Below are positions 61,301-64,000 of a stretch of 64,000 nt of DNA, piece after piece. Below the pieces are notes generated by a model. It worked only from the letters and a program-made list of their open reading frames with translations. It was not told where the DNA came from and did no database searches. A program made the translations under genes and the position numbers. Numbering within the stretch: position 1 is the stretch's first letter; each line of letters opens with the position of its first letter. Source of the stretch: Seriola aureovittata (taxonomy: Eukaryota; Chordata; Actinopteri; Carangiformes; Carangidae); assembly GCF_021018895.1 (NCBI RefSeq), contig NC_079378.1, positions 24,119,160 to 24,183,159 of the forward strand, given 5' to 3'.

Positions 61301-64000
61301 GGCTGGAGGGGGCTTGAGTGGTAGATTTGATGTTACCCCCACATCTACTGCAGTGTTCGTCTCTCATCCCTCACTCCTCCACTCTGGGTGATGAGGCTGA
61401 ATTTCACCCATTGAATGACGAGAGAACACAGTCACCTAACCCTAATGCATCACTGTCCTCTGCTCTTTCCTCAGATGAGCCATTTCTCCAGTACAGACGG
61501 AATGTGTTTTATCCTAAATCTAAAGAGCTGCAGGTAATATTGCCTCTACAAAACATTCATTACTCTTATATACAAGTGAATTATAAAGACACTGTTATCC
61601 ATCACTTGGTAGTAAGGGTCTGTTTCTTACAAATGCTCAGTGAGTGTAAATGAAGATATTTGGTTAATGTCTGAAAGCCATTAGACTGCAGTGGTCATTA
61701 TGGGATTTCCTGTAAATCAGAACTGTTTCAGAGGGGCTACTGGGGTAAAAATGTTTTTCTGTGTTATATAATAATCTTTATTTATAGAGCACTTTTCTAA
61801 ACCCAAAGTTACAGAGGAAGCAAACTGTAATCAACATGTTGTAAAACCATTAAATTAGATAATTAGAAGCGACTTCAGTACGTTACAATAAAAGAAACTC
61901 AGACAAACTCTGAGCTAACTGTCCTGATAACTGTTGATAATCTCCCGAGCAGATCGATGATGAAGGAGTGCTGAAACTTCTGTATGAGGAGGCCAGGAGC
62001 AACATCCTCACAGCTCGATACCCCTGCGATCCCGAGCACTGGATGGGTCTTGGAGCCTTGTCTTTTGCTATTGATGAGGGATCTAGTCTGGACAGCCAAC
62101 AGTTTACTTCTACCATCAGGTAAATTCAAGAGGCTGGTTAAAAAAAATTACCATATTCTGGATGTGTTTAGTTTTGTATTTTTGTTTTCACATTGTTGAT
62201 TCTTTGACTTCACTTTTTGGCTAAGAGTTAGATGATACGATCAATATCACTGGATGTAAGGCTACAGCCTGGACATGTAGCTTAGCTTAGCTTAGTTTAG
62301 TCTATTTTAGCGTAAAGGCTGGAACAAGGGGAAACCGTGTGGCTCTGTCCAAAGGTAACAAAATCTACCTTTTCAGTACCTCTGAAGCTCTCTGGTCTGT
62401 GCAGATTGCTTAATTCACACTAATTAGTTTCAGAAGAGCTCACTAGTTACAACTAAAGTGTAAAGTTCCCGTCCAAGAGACTGACCAGTACATAACCCCC
62501 TCATGAAACTAGATTAACAATTTTCCTCTTCAGTTTTTACACAGATTAAACAGTAGACAGCAAGCCTAGCTGTTTCCCCTTTATGCTAAGCTAAGCTAAC
62601 AAGCTGTAGCTTCCTATTTAAAAGACAGATATTAGAGAGGTATTGATAACTCTCTTTGAGAATGGAAATTATTATCTGAAGTTGGCAGTAAACCCATGAT
62701 TTGAAGTATGAATGTTTTTGTCACAGTGGTGTAATTATATGGACAGACACTGATAAGAATGTGAAAGTCGGCCATTTTCTGGGAAGAGAATCGTCACTTT
62801 ACATCATGGCAATAATTTGACTTGACCTTTCTGTCAACACATGACTTACCTGACCTTCTGTTCTTTTGGCTCCAGCACTTAATTAACTGAACTTCACAAT
62901 TCACAGTTCACTCGGTTACAGTTTGGCCTTTTTAGAAAATACACATCTGCGTCTCTGTCGATTTTGTCAAACGGTGAGAGAACGCCTGCTGCAGCTCAGT
63001 GTACTAGAAAAACCATTGACACAGTAAAAAGCACCCCCGAACTCATGTCCCTAAACCCACGTTTTAAATGGCAGCTGGTCGATTTAGCAGCTTCGAGTAC
63101 TTCGGCACAATCAACAACAAAACGCTGCAATTTGATGAAAATCAACAGGCATTGTGAAAAAGGTCAGCAGTGATTCTCTTGTTTGAAGAGGCTTTAATTT
63201 TGTCTTATGGTGATAACACTCATTGAGCCACTGCAGCAATTTTCAGTTGCTTGTTGGTTTGTGCAGGAATGAACAAAATGACATTTTGGATTGGAGTGAG
63301 ATGATCATGAGAGTGTGTCTCTTTTTTTCTCTTTAAAGCCTTTTGAGACTTGACTGTGATTAAGGGGATGTGGATTATACAGTTGGTACTTGACGGAGCC
63401 TATGAAACACTGTACATATAATAAAGGAGTATAGTCACTGTTCTTTTTGTACGTATTCATGACACACATTACAGGCTGTTTACAGATAGCAGTAACTGAA
63501 TATGTTTAAGGAAGTCTCGTCTTTGTTTGTGTGTTTTAATAATGTCTTAGTTTGTCAGTTGTTTTTATCCGTCATCATCTCTTTATTTGGTGTTTAATGA
63601 TTATTAAATGGACAATTTGAATTTTGCATCAAAACAAACATGAGTGCTTCATCCCAATAGTCCATAGATTACATCTTGTTTTCATAATTTTTCTCTTTGA
63701 CCATTGATCATAAAGCAGTAGACGAGATGAGAAGAGGCACTTAGTTTATCCTGTTCACATAAATGACATGATGTTTAATGTTTGAAGCAGAGTCACATTA
63801 GATCATCTTGGTATCTACAGATTGAATCATTCCCTGTATTGTAAACACTGGTTACCGATTATAAATTAGACCAGAAGCTGTTTTCAGGCCTTTATTATTA
63901 ATGAAGGATATTAAGGATTTTGATGTCAGTAGGTGAGTAGTAGTAATTGAAGAGAGGAGTCAAAACTAACACTTGTTTGAGGCAACACTTTTACTATAAG
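58335..64000 (+). CDS. frmd8: FERM domain-containing protein 8 (FRMD8/iTAP), 5' part
   Basis: FRMD8 binds the cytoplasmic part of iRhom proteins and stabilises the iRhom-ADAM17 sheddase complex at the cell surface. The visible coding exons are 58335-58425, 58611-58778, 59052-59153, 61475-61533 and 61953-62119; phases agree and give 195 codons plus two bases. The gene continues beyond the window. The N-terminal 30 residues are acidic/Ser-rich. The FERM F1 lobe starts near residue 32 ([12 protein letters not shown]). Segments [32 protein letters not shown] and [18 protein letters not shown] match the vertebrate FRMD8 pattern closely. No further exon was identified between 62120 and 64000. The third visible intron holds a decayed Tc1 copy and the last one a MITE-like repeat. 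Confidence 0.93.
59464..60438 (+). mobile_element. Internally deleted Tc1-like transposon in frmd8 intron
   Basis: Inverted ends CAGTGGATATAAAAA at 59464 and its complement ending at 60438 are flanked by TA on both sides, the Tc1/mariner target signature. Inside are remnants of a Tc1 transposase on the plus strand: helix-turn-helix-like pieces (GRPSKVDD, about 59906) followed without the usual catalytic core by the C-terminal [19 protein letters not shown] (about 60100). At about 975 bases it is shorter than a full Tc1 element (about 1.6 kb), and it lacks most of the DDE domain, so it is dead. The fragment 59892-60182 is not a functional gene. Confidence 0.85.
62275..62690. repeat. MITE-like dispersed repeat in frmd8 intron
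   Basis: The left end has TAGCTTAGCTTAGCTTAG ... TAAAGGCTGGAACAAGGGGAA; the right part has GTTTCCCCTTTATGCTAAGC and TAGCTTCCTATTTAAAAGAC. The two ends are imperfectly complementary. CTGTCCAAAGGTAACAAAATC inside is familiar from a widespread teleost repeat. Borders approximate. Confidence 0.6.

Overview
The window looks like nuclear DNA of a ray-finned (probably percomorph) fish. It has AT-rich introns, GT-AG splice sites, long (CA)n/(GT)n microsatellites, a decayed Tc1-like transposon, a tRNA-SINE tail and several short dispersed repeats familiar from teleosts. Five protein-coding genes were recognised, all on the + strand: flrt1 (single coding exon, 13821-15878), zfpl1 (seven coding exons, 34305-36863), a large histidine-rich gene with a TJAP1/BEGAIN-type coiled coil (41865-47683), a rom1/peripherin-type tetraspanin (four coding exons, 51155-54636) and the 5' part of frmd8 (coding exons 58335-62119, continuing past the right edge). 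No prokaryotic, organellar or viral features were seen. For every multi-exon gene the exon phases add up to an open frame.

Layout: 1-13.7 kb is noncoding except for two weak exon candidates (267-557 and about 2714-2875). It probably holds the 5' region of flrt1, and in other vertebrates this would be intronic sequence of macrod1. flrt1 follows, with a 3' UTR possibly reaching 18.05 kb. 18.1-31.8 kb is noncoding with repeats and microsatellites. zfpl1 starts from a noncoding exon near 32.0 kb; its first intron carries an inverted-repeat element with a second insertion inside it. 38-41.1 kb is noncoding. 41.1-48.2 kb is the histidine-rich gene. 48.2-51.1 kb holds two copies of a dispersed repeat. 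rom1 follows, then a compact CCAAT-rich promoter (56.77-57.1 kb) for frmd8.

Human orthologues of FLRT1, ZFPL1, ROM1 and FRMD8 all lie on 11q12-q13, so this is a conserved block. The odd member is the TJAP1-like gene. Human TJAP1 lies on 6p21 in the same region as PRPH2, the paralogue of ROM1, so the TJAP1-like/rom1 pair here is probably the ohnologue of the TJAP1/PRPH2 pair. This gene is the most unusual item: about 1493 predicted residues, a poly-serine tract, about 600 residues of 10/12-residue His-Gly-Asp-His repeats, and only then the family coiled coil. The genes do not form one pathway: FLRT1 (adhesion/guidance), ZFPL1 (cis-Golgi), ROM1 (photoreceptor discs) and FRMD8 (iRhom/ADAM17 shedding) are functionally independent neighbours.
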